Of a stretch of 20,388 bases of DNA, positions 14,601 to 20,388 are shown in pieces (the first letter of the stretch is position 1; each line of letters opens with the position of its first letter). The position numbers and the translations under genes are program-made. The stretch spans positions 1 through 20,388 of the forward strand of contig JAEOTV010000183.1 of the NCBI GenBank assembly GCA_016839635.1. Direction: 5' to 3'. The notes under the pieces are model-generated. The model made no database searches. It was not told the origin of the DNA and saw only the letters and a program-made list of their open reading frames with translations. The stretch comes from Promethearchaeota archaeon. GTDB taxonomy: Archaea > Asgardarchaeota > Lokiarchaeia > Sigynarchaeales > SOKP01.

Positions 14601-15501
14601 AAGATATACAGCTCGTTTTAAGTAATGTATGTAGTAAAATTGTTTTTGATTCAAATTGATTTGATTCTTTCTTTACGGATTGAATTGATGGATTATAAAA
14701 AAATGTTCTAATAGCATTAATTAAATCATTTCCCTCTAATAAAGAGGCTTTTGTATGGTGGAAGTTCGCACTAAAATTAGATTTAAATTCATTAGAAAAA
14801 TCTGTTATTGTTTCTAGAAGATTTTTTAATCTAAAGTTAGTTAAAATCCCGTTAGTACTACTATATACACTGAAGTAAATCGAGGTTTTAAATGACTCCG
14901 TCTGTAAGATATTTATATTTGAATTTTTTGAGCCCTCAATGATTGGATTTTGAGTAACTTGATATGTATATTGTATTTTAGCTTTATTTAATGCTTTAAT
15001 AAATTGATTTAATGTAGGGTGGACAGTTTCTGGAAGGATTTCAACTTTAAATATTCGTATCGCAACATATAAGGAGTCTTTCCTATTCATCATTAGAATT
15101 GTAGCTGAATCCTCTTTTATATTCCAAAATTTAATATTCTTAAAAGGATAACAAGGTGAAAGACCATGGGCAAATAAAAACCAAAGATTTCTAAAGCAGA
15201 AGAAGTTATCAGAAAAAACTATTATAAAGAAAAATAAAATGAATATACTTAATCCCACCGAAATATTTAAGTTATGAGTTATTAAATAGGTTGAAAAGGA
15301 CAAAAATAATAGGATTATCATTAATGAGAGTGATTTTGCTATAGAAATCTTTGAATCAATATCTTTATATGATGGATTTACTTCCCATATATCTAAATAG
15401 TTAGATTGTAATTCTTGATCTCCCTCAAGTTTAGTTTCATTTAAATCATCCCGATTACTAAACACATTCCGTTTTGAACTTTTTTTATATTGAGTCCACA
15501 T
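11653..15501 (-). CDS. Membrane protein with degenerate HerA/VirB4-like ATPase domain
   Basis: The 1282-residue protein has two pairs of membrane segments (about 58-75/79-97 and 297-313/315-336). Each pair is followed by a similar soluble region, so the N-terminal 550 residues look like a tandem duplication. Residues 615-960 follow the HerA/VirB4/DUF87 plan: a strand where Walker A should be (628-645), VIFDYTGKW (657-665), VIIDLSIL (801-808), a Walker B-like strand ending in PHVD (843-846), and a sensor-like GFGIIFSANQ. The Walker A glycines, lysine and Ser/Thr are absent (ITNGIPSYREHATMK), and the Walker B Glu is missing, so ATP hydrolysis is doubtful. Residues 970-1282 are mainly helical. 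A DNA-pump-like or membrane scaffold role is inferred. A TATA-like box lies at 15557-15566, and its 3' end meets the convergent GIY-YIG gene after 23 bases. Confidence 0.6.
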   Translation of the reverse strand: MWTQYKKSSKRNVFSNRDDLNETKLEGDQELQSNYLDIWEVNPSYKDIDSKISIAKSLSLMIILLFLSFSTYLITHNLNISVGLSIFILFFFIIVFSDNFFCFRNLWFLFAHGLSPCYPFKNIKFWNIKEDSATILMMNRKDSLYVAIRIFKVEILPETVHPTLNQFIKALNKAKIQYTYQVTQNPIIEGSKNSNINILQTESFKTSIYFSVYSSTNGILTNFRLKNLLETITDFSNEFKSNFSANFHHTKASLLEGNDLINAIRTFFYNPSIQSVKKESNQFESKTILLHTLLKTSCISFLVIYLSFILISFNLPLIIIILINLILDISIIFIWWREILSYFSKMRLSRSIKITQINPFVDVKFFRVNRLKDIIYAYIDNQLLVASKIFNLKFANQPTLTYFDKFIRGIENHKISFKYNLQVAPVSADPFPSECSKSFNEKTKESLEGILYRPLDKPNVKYVKYPKIEFEKWLDMRSGIWKTMLTISTSCYLFTNILKSEDIIELRQKLSRNAKTLKGTFEDNFLSFKLVELKNHQLISGFLSECLKNHLFRLNGSHLNYVYFQGKSLMELAKIANEFKKGIDTRIAAEFNTPLQLENFITIGETINTEFLEEEIPLGFTSNQVKQLLITNGIPSYREHATMKIVSELVKLNIPCVIFDYTGKWSKLIQLFGNTSYQHNFLHFKLGSSFSIDIKSSGIKYDQNNIEYLNLFYDVFAMAFKEQKRNVDILKETISKSDELNLSSITLDLQVKQKLNKPFYSNSLLLLFKDFTDQTQIFSNTALEYEDNINPIDFLRNDKTVIIDLSILKDLDKKTFITFIILSKFIHLIENSEDYHKKIIIIPHVDLFFDSYYIDANYGPTNYGKIDKFIDPLLQRGFGIIFSANQIRYLHPHVFNYFRNIITFRANDKRDLAVLKNQMNLQELHGTGYYSTKRNNTYQIDYLMNMQNDEIIVKRSDIYQPFPGKISYGNLIKMPNLSHDQVIEYMEKQGYKLIISEKKLLSRARKTIFEKDFGIYANYVDEIIHFLKTISSIDKVGNFYKGKLKSELLKYIAPKAAKTVQDKVQIKEIRDELFGLLVKHGYLVENHPKRAGGSEAIRTSYAVGSQYQKALQDYFETKENVSSDITMEVVNENSAADSNLLNIFQEKTTKEVIDREKYQEILSAQVGETMWNLYQIYSSNNKENLVNSLKIGKDIIPEFLSNLYELYLQNSNKGIPELENINLFLNYLIKNELLPFSRQDLQNYMKKIKGIVSDNGDIERRAVELYDLLAEFQGKLNNFQIN

Positions 15502-15556
15502 TTCTAATCAATTTCCAAATTAACTTTTATTTTATTATCTTTAATATTGGCTATTG

Positions 15557-15566
15557 TATTTAAATA
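15557..15566 (-). promoter_or_regulatory. Candidate TATA box of the membrane ATPase-like gene
   Basis: TATTTAAATA lies about 56 bases before ATG 15501 on the minus strand, in the 77-base gap after the TPR gene. It suggests a separate promoter for the membrane protein. The site is palindromic, so the strand is set only by gene context. Confidence 0.4.
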
Positions 15567-15578
15567 AAAAAAATATTT

Positions 15579-17054
15579 TTAATGTTTAATTGTTGAAATA
15601 AAGACTTCAGAAACTAGAGTACAGAACGCTAAATCATTACGACCTACCTTAACATAAGCCAATCTGAGGTTATAAAGAATTTCAGTATCATCTGGAAATA
15701 TCTCTAAAGCCTTTTTATATAATTCAATTGCTTCTTCGTACGCTCCATTAGAATAATAGATTCGTCCTAATCGAATCCAATTAGAATGATTCCATTTATT
15801 ACATCTAATAGCTCTCTTGCAAAATTTTATCGCTTTACTTAATTCTCCTTTCTCAATTAAGGTTTCGCATAAGCCTTCTAGAGCAAGACTCGAATTTGGA
15901 TAAAGTATAAGAATAGTTTTATATGTTAATACAGCCCATTCATAATTTTTTAATTTTCTGTAAATAATTGCTATATTTTTTAATATGAGTGGATCATCTT
16001 TGTTTTTGCTAAGAGCTTCCATGTATTTATCTAACGCTATTTGATATTCTCCTTTTTCCTCGTACACCCATCCAAGCAGATAATTTAGTTCTGGATCATT
16101 CGAATAAAATTCTAAGGCATTGTTAATAACTTTAATAGCCTTTTTACATCTTGATATATCATGGTATAAAGAACCAAGTGCATATAATATATCATAATGG
16201 AAGGGATCAATTTTTAATGCCTTTTTAAAAACTTTAATCGCTTTTCTGTATCTATATTCATCTTCAAAAAGACATCCAAGCTGATACATAGTAGCTATAC
16301 GTTTTGAATTTAATTTTAATGATCTTTTGAAAGCATTTATAGCAAATTTTCTTTTTACATGTGTCTTAGCCCATATACCAATTTGATACCAGAATTCAAA
16401 TTCCTCTAACCCACATTTTTCTTTCAAACTGTAATAGATCTCTTCGAATGTATAATCCAAATCTTCTCTTTTCATTTTTTCCAACTTTAAAGTTAAAAAT
16501 AAACCGTTTTCTTTATTTTTCACATTAAATGAATCAAAAAATTCTAATTTATGATAATATTCGTTTATTAGACATTCATATTCATTCTCATTTAAAATAT
16601 CTAAATACCCTTCTCTATACAAATAGTATTTTGTTTGTAATGACCCATTTAAGAATCTTATTGCAATTTCATCTTTGAATACTTTCTTAGCAGTTAAATC
16701 ACCAACCTCTGTAAGTTTTTTTATCAATGGAAATGATAAATTACTGTGAAGTAACCTTGTGTCATAATTATTTTCATACCACACTTGTAGATTCGAACTA
16801 TGCCCCCAAAATTCTACTTCGGGATGTATTAAATATTTATTTTCTTGATATTCTAAGGATCTATCTAACTTTTCAGCGGCATCATCAATTGATTCAATTT
16901 CCTCGGTTGCATATTGATCTCCAGTTGGAATTTCAAGTAATAAAAATTTACAATGTCTGAAATATTCTCCGTTCACATAAATATTAGTCTTATCATTTTC
17001 TAACTTAACTGTTAAATAATCGTTGATTTGAAATTCTCTTGTAGCTATACTCAA
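15579..17054 (-). CDS. TPR protein with Lokiarchaeal-type N-terminal domain
   Basis: The 491-residue product has two parts. Residues 5-160 match a domain I recall as recurrent in Lokiarchaeia: REFQINDYLTVKLE, TNIYVNGE, SIDDAAEKLD, EFWGHSSNLQVWYENNYDTR, then LLHSNL and 'KKLTEVGD'. There it precedes leucine-rich or TPR repeats. Residues 218-480 hold seven TPR units plus a partial eighth. The domain's role is unknown; the TPRs should bind protein partners. The TTG at 17054 is chosen because GAGGGG (17062-17067) stands seven bases upstream. A TTG at 17069 would overlap the upstream gene and contain that site. The start lies one base after the stop of the CDC48 N-domain gene, so translation is probably coupled and the two products may act together. 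No membrane segments are seen. Confidence 0.8.
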   Translation of the reverse strand: MSIATREFQINDYLTVKLENDKTNIYVNGEYFRHCKFLLLEIPTGDQYATEEIESIDDAAEKLDRSLEYQENKYLIHPEVEFWGHSSNLQVWYENNYDTRLLHSNLSFPLIKKLTEVGDLTAKKVFKDEIAIRFLNGSLQTKYYLYREGYLDILNENEYECLINEYYHKLEFFDSFNVKNKENGLFLTLKLEKMKREDLDYTFEEIYYSLKEKCGLEEFEFWYQIGIWAKTHVKRKFAINAFKRSLKLNSKRIATMYQLGCLFEDEYRYRKAIKVFKKALKIDPFHYDILYALGSLYHDISRCKKAIKVINNALEFYSNDPELNYLLGWVYEEKGEYQIALDKYMEALSKNKDDPLILKNIAIIYRKLKNYEWAVLTYKTILILYPNSSLALEGLCETLIEKGELSKAIKFCKRAIRCNKWNHSNWIRLGRIYYSNGAYEEAIELYKKALEIFPDDTEILYNLRLAYVKVGRNDLAFCTLVSEVFISTIKH

Positions 17055-17055
17055 T

Positions 17056-17574
17056 TTATATCCCCTCAATATATGATGTCTCTTGACAATAAATTGTTGT
17101 ATTCTCGCCCATTTTTACTACTCTCGTTTCAGGTGTATGATTAATTACAATTAGATCAATTTTTTTGTTGTCCGAGCGAAATGTAAATATATCTCCCTTA
17201 GATACTAGTTTATGATTTAGTTTTTTTACTATCATATTGGGATTTTTAAGGATTATTCCTTTTTGAAAACCTGCAAAGGAGACTTGTTGAGCTACTCTTA
17301 TTTTTGTTTTATTAATTATAACAATATCATCAATCCTGACATCCATATTTCTTCTTAAATTGACATCAATTCTAATTATTCTCGTTCCTTTATCCTTAAG
17401 ATCACTTGGAAAGATATAAGCACCTGTGGATTTCTTGGAAATAATATTGGTTATATAGATGATGTCACCAGTGTTGAGATTTACTTCTGAAAAAATCTCA
17501 GGATCAATTCGAGCAATTCCCTTGCCAAAATCAGCTTTAAAAACATCTTTTACTCTTAATTTTTTGCTTATCAT
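17056..17574 (-). CDS. Stand-alone CDC48/VCP N-terminal domain protein
   Basis: The 172-residue protein carries the CDC48 N-domain pattern: LRVKDVFKADFGKGIARIDP (6-25), a 'NLNTGDIIYI' segment (32-41), GTRIIRIDVNLRRNMDVRI (63-81) and IDDIVIINK. Together these form a double-psi beta barrel. A second half (100-165) shows LVSKGDIF and VVKMGENTTI, like the CDC48_2 barrel. In Cdc48/VAT this region is followed by two AAA ATPase domains and binds substrates or adaptors. Here the protein stops right after the N region, and no AAA module follows in frame or nearby. It may act as a free adaptor, or compete for Cdc48 partners. The start is ATG 17574; a TTG at 17583 would add three residues. No strong ribosome binding site is seen. 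The next gene begins one base after its stop. Confidence 0.85.
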   Translation of the reverse strand: MISKKLRVKDVFKADFGKGIARIDPEIFSEVNLNTGDIIYITNIISKKSTGAYIFPSDLKDKGTRIIRIDVNLRRNMDVRIDDIVIINKTKIRVAQQVSFAGFQKGIILKNPNMIVKKLNHKLVSKGDIFTFRSDNKKIDLIVINHTPETRVVKMGENTTIYCQETSYIEGI

Positions 17575-17624
17575 TATAGTCAAATTTCATAATATTTATT
17601 TTATTAAAGTATAGATTTGGGTAG

Positions 17625-17638
17625 TTGTTTATAAACAA
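17625..17638. promoter_or_regulatory. 14-bp palindrome with central TATA in a divergent promoter
   Basis: TTGTTTATAAACAA is a perfect 14-base palindrome. It lies about 51 bases from the CDC48 N-domain start and 72 from the SelB start. Its centre, TTTATAAA, resembles a TATA box in both directions, so it could drive both genes or be a repressor site over a shared promoter. Confidence 0.45.
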
Positions 17639-17675
17639 AAAAAATGAAAAAATTCAATTCATAAGTAAATTATTA

Positions 17676-17690
17676 TTAAATATATTTAAA
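17676..17690 (+). promoter_or_regulatory. Second TATA-like element upstream of SelB
   Basis: TTAAATATATTTAAA lies 20-34 bases before ATG 17710. If used, transcription would start almost at the AUG and omit the AAGGGG ribosome binding site at 17700-17705. The upstream palindromic TATA element is therefore the better promoter candidate, and this one may be chance AT richness. Confidence 0.25.
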
Positions 17691-17709
17691 GAAAAAAGTA
17701 AGGGGAACA

Positions 17710-19128
17710 ATGGATATTAGAAATAAAATTCCTGTGCATATTGGATTATTTGGACATATTGACTCCGGGAAGACGAAAATTGCATCAGTACTCAGTGAAA
17801 TAATTTCTACAGCTGGAATTGATGCCCATCCGCAAAGTAAGGAACGAGGTATTACTATAGATTTAGGATTTACCAGTTTTATGCTTGATAAATATTTGAT
17901 TACCTTAGTGGATGGTCCTGGTCATGCTGATTTAATAAAAATTAGCGCTTCCTCAGTGGAAATTATTGATTGTGCTTTAGTTGTTATTGATGTAAATAAA
18001 GGTCCTCAAGTTCAAACTGGAGAACATCTTATTTTGATTGAATCACTAAATATCAAAAGAATTATTGTTGTGATTAACAAAATTGATATATTTTCCGGTG
18101 ATATTGATGAGAATTTAAATCGAGTTAGAGAATTTTTCAGGTCCACAACTTTTGGTTATGATGTACCAATATTTGCTGTTTCAGCAAAAGAAAGAGTTGG
18201 ATTTGAAGATCTCAAAACTGGCATATTAGAAACGATAAATTCTTTACATATAGAAAGACATACTGAAGGAGATCTTATAATTCCTATTGATCATCATTTC
18301 CCAATAAAAGGAATGGGTGCAATTTTAACAGGTACAATTTTGAGTGGGATATTGAAAGTAAATCAAAATTTAGAAGTCTTACCTGTAAAGACTTCTGGGA
18401 GAGTTAAAAGCATTCAAATATTCCACCAAAATGTTGAAATTGCTAATGCTGGAGCTAGAGTTGGGATTAATATGAAAGGGTTAGATTTGAAAAAGATTTA
18501 TCGTGGTTGTTATGCTACAAATAACCCTAATGCTTTTGATTATTGTAAAATAATAGGAGTAAAAGTAAATAATAATATACTATTCAAGCCAAAGACTGGT
18601 TTTGGAACTCAAATCCATATTACTATTGGAATGGTAACTACTACTGGAAATATTTATCCTTATCATGCTTTGGATGGGAAGAAGAATCAAAGAACAGTTT
18701 CAAATGAAGATAGGGGGTTTAGGGCAATAATAATATTAAAGGATAAAGTTTTAATTAGGAAAGAGAAAATTTTTATGCTTCTAAGTCGATTAGATTTACC
18801 TCCCACTACCTTGAGAATATTAGGCTCTGCAGAGTTGCTGAAGATATATGAGGAACCACCCGTATTTTACAAATATAAAACAAAAAAAGGGTCCATCAAA
18901 AATCCAGATCATCCTCAAGGAATCGTCTGTACTGGCTTGGCACAAAGCGCTATTGGCGCGAAAAAATTAATAGGGAAATCCTTAGAACATCCTTTTACTA
19001 AAATTTTAGATACATTTGGGACTAAAGGTGCTGTTATTGTGGGTATTGGTGATAACGAAAAAAAGGTAAAGAAAGGGGATCCCGTTATTCTAAAAGAATT
19101 AAGAAATTTTCGACTAAAAAACATTTAA
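17710..19128 (+). CDS. selB: Selenocysteine-specific elongation factor (archaeal/eukaryal SelB type)
   Basis: The 472-residue GTPase carries GHIDSGKT (15-22), RGITI (46-50), DGPGH (68-72), NKID (123-126) and SAK (158-160), all in order. The stretch HPQSKERGITIDLGF (40-54) is diagnostic for archaeal SelB and eukaryotic EFSec; EF-Tu and eIF2-gamma differ here. Beta-barrel domains follow, and the C-terminus is short, without the winged helices of bacterial SelB, as expected for archaea. It delivers Sec-tRNA to UGA codons directed by a SECIS element. The start ATG follows AAGGGG at 17700-17705, four bases away. A Roadblock gene follows after 31 bases and may be cotranscribed. No selenoprotein or tRNA-Sec gene was seen in the window, so Sec use is inferred from this gene. 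Confidence 0.92.
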   Translation: MDIRNKIPVHIGLFGHIDSGKTKIASVLSEIISTAGIDAHPQSKERGITIDLGFTSFMLDKYLITLVDGPGHADLIKISASSVEIIDCALVVIDVNKGPQVQTGEHLILIESLNIKRIIVVINKIDIFSGDIDENLNRVREFFRSTTFGYDVPIFAVSAKERVGFEDLKTGILETINSLHIERHTEGDLIIPIDHHFPIKGMGAILTGTILSGILKVNQNLEVLPVKTSGRVKSIQIFHQNVEIANAGARVGINMKGLDLKKIYRGCYATNNPNAFDYCKIIGVKVNNNILFKPKTGFGTQIHITIGMVTTTGNIYPYHALDGKKNQRTVSNEDRGFRAIIILKDKVLIRKEKIFMLLSRLDLPPTTLRILGSAELLKIYEEPPVFYKYKTKKGSIKNPDHPQGIVCTGLAQSAIGAKKLIGKSLEHPFTKILDTFGTKGAVIVGIGDNEKKVKKGDPVILKELRNFRLKNI

Positions 19129-19159
19129 ATTCTCTAAAATTAATATTATCTTAACTGAG

Positions 19160-19603
19160 GTGTTAAAAATAGAACAAGCAAAAGATTCTGAAATTGATAT
19201 CAGCCAAGATATTCTAGATGAATTAATGCGTAACTTAGAAAATTTAGAAAATTCTACAGATTTAGAAGGAACAGCTGTGGTTTCAAAAACTGGGTTAAGA
19301 ATTGCGAGTTCTGAAACTGCTGATGTTGTTTGGGATATTTATAGTGCGAGCCCAGCTACGTTGATTTCATTAGGAGAAAAAATAAGTCAAGGATTGCAGC
19401 AAGGGGAATTAAGAGATATTGTGATTCGAGGAACTAAAGGATATACAATAATTCTTGTTGGATCAGCTGATAATAATTTTATGTTGTTTACGAACTGCAA
19501 AAAAGGCTATAAACTAGGGTATTATTTCCATAAGATTCGAAAGTCCTTCAGAGAAATGGAACCCGTTTTAAAGAAAATTGAGACAAAAGATATGGCTTAT
19601 TAA
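19160..19603 (+). CDS. Roadblock/LC7 domain protein
   Basis: The 147-residue protein has the Roadblock/LC7 pattern: an N-terminal helix ending 'LDELMRNLENLE', a strand 'GTAVVSKTGLRIAS', a helix 'ASPATLISLGEKISQGL', then strands 'RDIVIRGTKGYTIIL' and 'NFMLFTNCKKGYKLGYY'. A charged C-terminal helix follows. Roadblock proteins form dimers that bind and regulate small GTPases (MglB, Ragulator) and are numerous in Asgard archaea. No partner GTPase lies in the window. The start is uncertain. GTG 19160 overlaps GAGGTG (19157-19162), which looks like the ribosome binding site itself, and no ATG or other usual start sits at normal spacing. ATA at 19169 is at the ideal distance. It follows SelB after 31 bases. 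Confidence 0.85.
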   Translation: MLKIEQAKDSEIDISQDILDELMRNLENLENSTDLEGTAVVSKTGLRIASSETADVVWDIYSASPATLISLGEKISQGLQQGELRDIVIRGTKGYTIILVGSADNNFMLFTNCKKGYKLGYYFHKIRKSFREMEPVLKKIETKDMAY

Positions 19604-19666
19604 GATACCTTATCTGTTATCTAGTTTTAAACGTAATTTAGAATAAAAAGAATAAAAAATTTATAA

Positions 19667-20388
19667 TTATCCAAAAATCCATTTAACAATATCTGTATTC
19701 TTCAAATTATATTTATTCGCTGAAACTCCAGGAAATTCACCATTAATTGAATATCGCCAATTTCCTTCAATACTATCAACACTCTCTACTATAATTCCCA
19801 TATCTCCATAATCAGTGATTTCTGTTTTACACCATTTAATTAATGCATCAAAAGCAGTAGTATTGTAGTTTGTTAACTCAAAGTTTTCCCATGTTTTTAT
19901 TGTTCCATTTCCGTAATCAACAATTAGAGTTATATCTTGAACTTCTCTTACAGGTTCATTTACTTCCCCAACCTCTACACTAGCTGTAAATACGAAAAAT
20001 GAAGCAAAGCTAGCTGTAGCTAGGACTACAATCAATATGTATTTATTGAACTTCTTTAATCCCGTTTTAAACCTTGATACTATTAGAGATGTAGCCATTA
20101 TAAAGATACATATCGATGCGATTACTATATATGGGAGGAATTTTAGGAAATAGTTAGTTGGAGGGCTAATTTCTTCTCCCATTGATTCCCACGGAACATA
20201 ATCATCAATTACAATCTCAAGTAAGTAACTTCCTATGGAGGTATTTGCCCAAAGTAGAAGTCCTGTCCATTTTTCATAAATCATTTTAGTTGTTTGTCCT
20301 CCACCGACTTGATCAAACGAAATTTTAATGGTTAATTGTGTTTCTTCAACAGAAACTAATCCGTTTACAAATCCTGTTGCTTCTTGAA
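19667..20388 (-). CDS. Membrane protein with DUF4430-like C-terminal domain, 5' end beyond window
   Basis: The frame is open from the right edge to TAA at 19667-19669, giving 239 visible residues. An ATG at 20284 exists, but the frame continues upstream without a stop (including VSVEETQLTIKISFD), so the true start probably lies outside the window. Two hydrophobic segments, near 'FLPYIVIASICIFIMATSLIV' and 'YILIVVLATASFASFFVF', are probable membrane helices. After the second, about 100 residues form a DUF4430/transcobalamin-C-like domain: TLIVDYGNGT, then TAFDALIKWC, VESVDSIEGNWRYSINGEFP, and 'NKYNLKNTDIVKWIF'. In other proteins this domain is extracellular. A surface-exposed, membrane-anchored protein is likely. 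It is convergent with the Roadblock gene across 63 bases. Confidence 0.7.
   Translation of the reverse strand, partial: QEATGFVNGLVSVEETQLTIKISFDQVGGGQTTKMIYEKWTGLLLWANTSIGSYLLEIVIDDYVPWESMGEEISPPTNYFLKFLPYIVIASICIFIMATSLIVSRFKTGLKKFNKYILIVVLATASFASFFVFTASVEVGEVNEPVREVQDITLIVDYGNGTIKTWENFELTNYNTTAFDALIKWCKTEITDYGDMGIIVESVDSIEGNWRYSINGEFPGVSANKYNLKNTDIVKWIFG

Noticed and set aside
16727..16960. Plus-strand frame of 77 codons
   Set aside because: It is antisense to the conserved N-terminal domain of the TPR protein and has no ribosome binding site or recognisable motif.
17055..17069. TTG 17069 as start of the TPR protein
   Set aside because: It would overlap the CDC48 N-domain gene and place GAGGGG inside the coding region. 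TTG 17054 has that site seven bases upstream.
18915..19124. Minus-strand frame of 69 codons
   Set aside because: It is antisense to the C-terminal end of SelB and carries no independent support.

Overview
The window looks like chromosomal DNA from an AT-rich archaeon, most probably an Asgard archaeon of the Lokiarchaeia (Promethearchaeota) type. Four things point that way: an archaeal/eukaryal-type selenocysteine elongation factor (SelB/EFSec), a Roadblock/LC7 protein, a stand-alone CDC48 N-terminal domain, and a TPR protein whose N-terminal domain I recall as common in Lokiarchaeia. TATA boxes and GGAGG-type ribosome binding sites agree with an archaeon. The lineage is inferred from protein families; no rRNA or tRNA gene is present to confirm it.

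Layout. Positions 1-1339 (minus) hold the N-terminal part of a secreted VCBS/FG-GAP-type repeat protein that runs off the left edge. After a 380-base regulatory gap comes a plus-strand group (1720-5553): an unknown helical protein, a DEDD-type exonuclease with a eukaryotic-style C2H2 zinc finger, an Smr-domain protein with a zinc ribbon, a 43-residue seed-maturation-like protein, and an HExxH metallopeptidase-like protein. A minus-strand operon follows (8475-5584): a small helical protein, a PD-(D/E)XK nuclease fused to a HerA-type ATPase whose frame is broken between Walker A and Walker B, and a 58-residue coiled-coil protein. Divergent from it is a 997-residue wHTH-TPR-GIY-YIG protein (8636-11629).

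The rest of the minus strand holds a 1282-residue membrane protein with a degenerate HerA/VirB4-like P-loop domain and a duplicated N-terminal module (15501-11653), then a TPR protein (17054-15579) one base downstream of a stand-alone CDC48 N-domain protein (17574-17056). Divergent from these are SelB (17710-19128) and a Roadblock protein (19160-19603). The right edge holds a 5'-truncated minus-strand membrane protein ending in a DUF4430-like domain.

Functionally, 2.1-11.6 kb is rich in nuclease folds: DEDD, Smr, PD-(D/E)XK and GIY-YIG. The HerA operon and the facing wHTH-TPR-GIY-YIG gene share a 160-base divergent promoter region with repeated motifs. This is the best candidate in the window for an undescribed system, plausibly DNA defence or repair. 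That role is inference from domain content and gene arrangement only.
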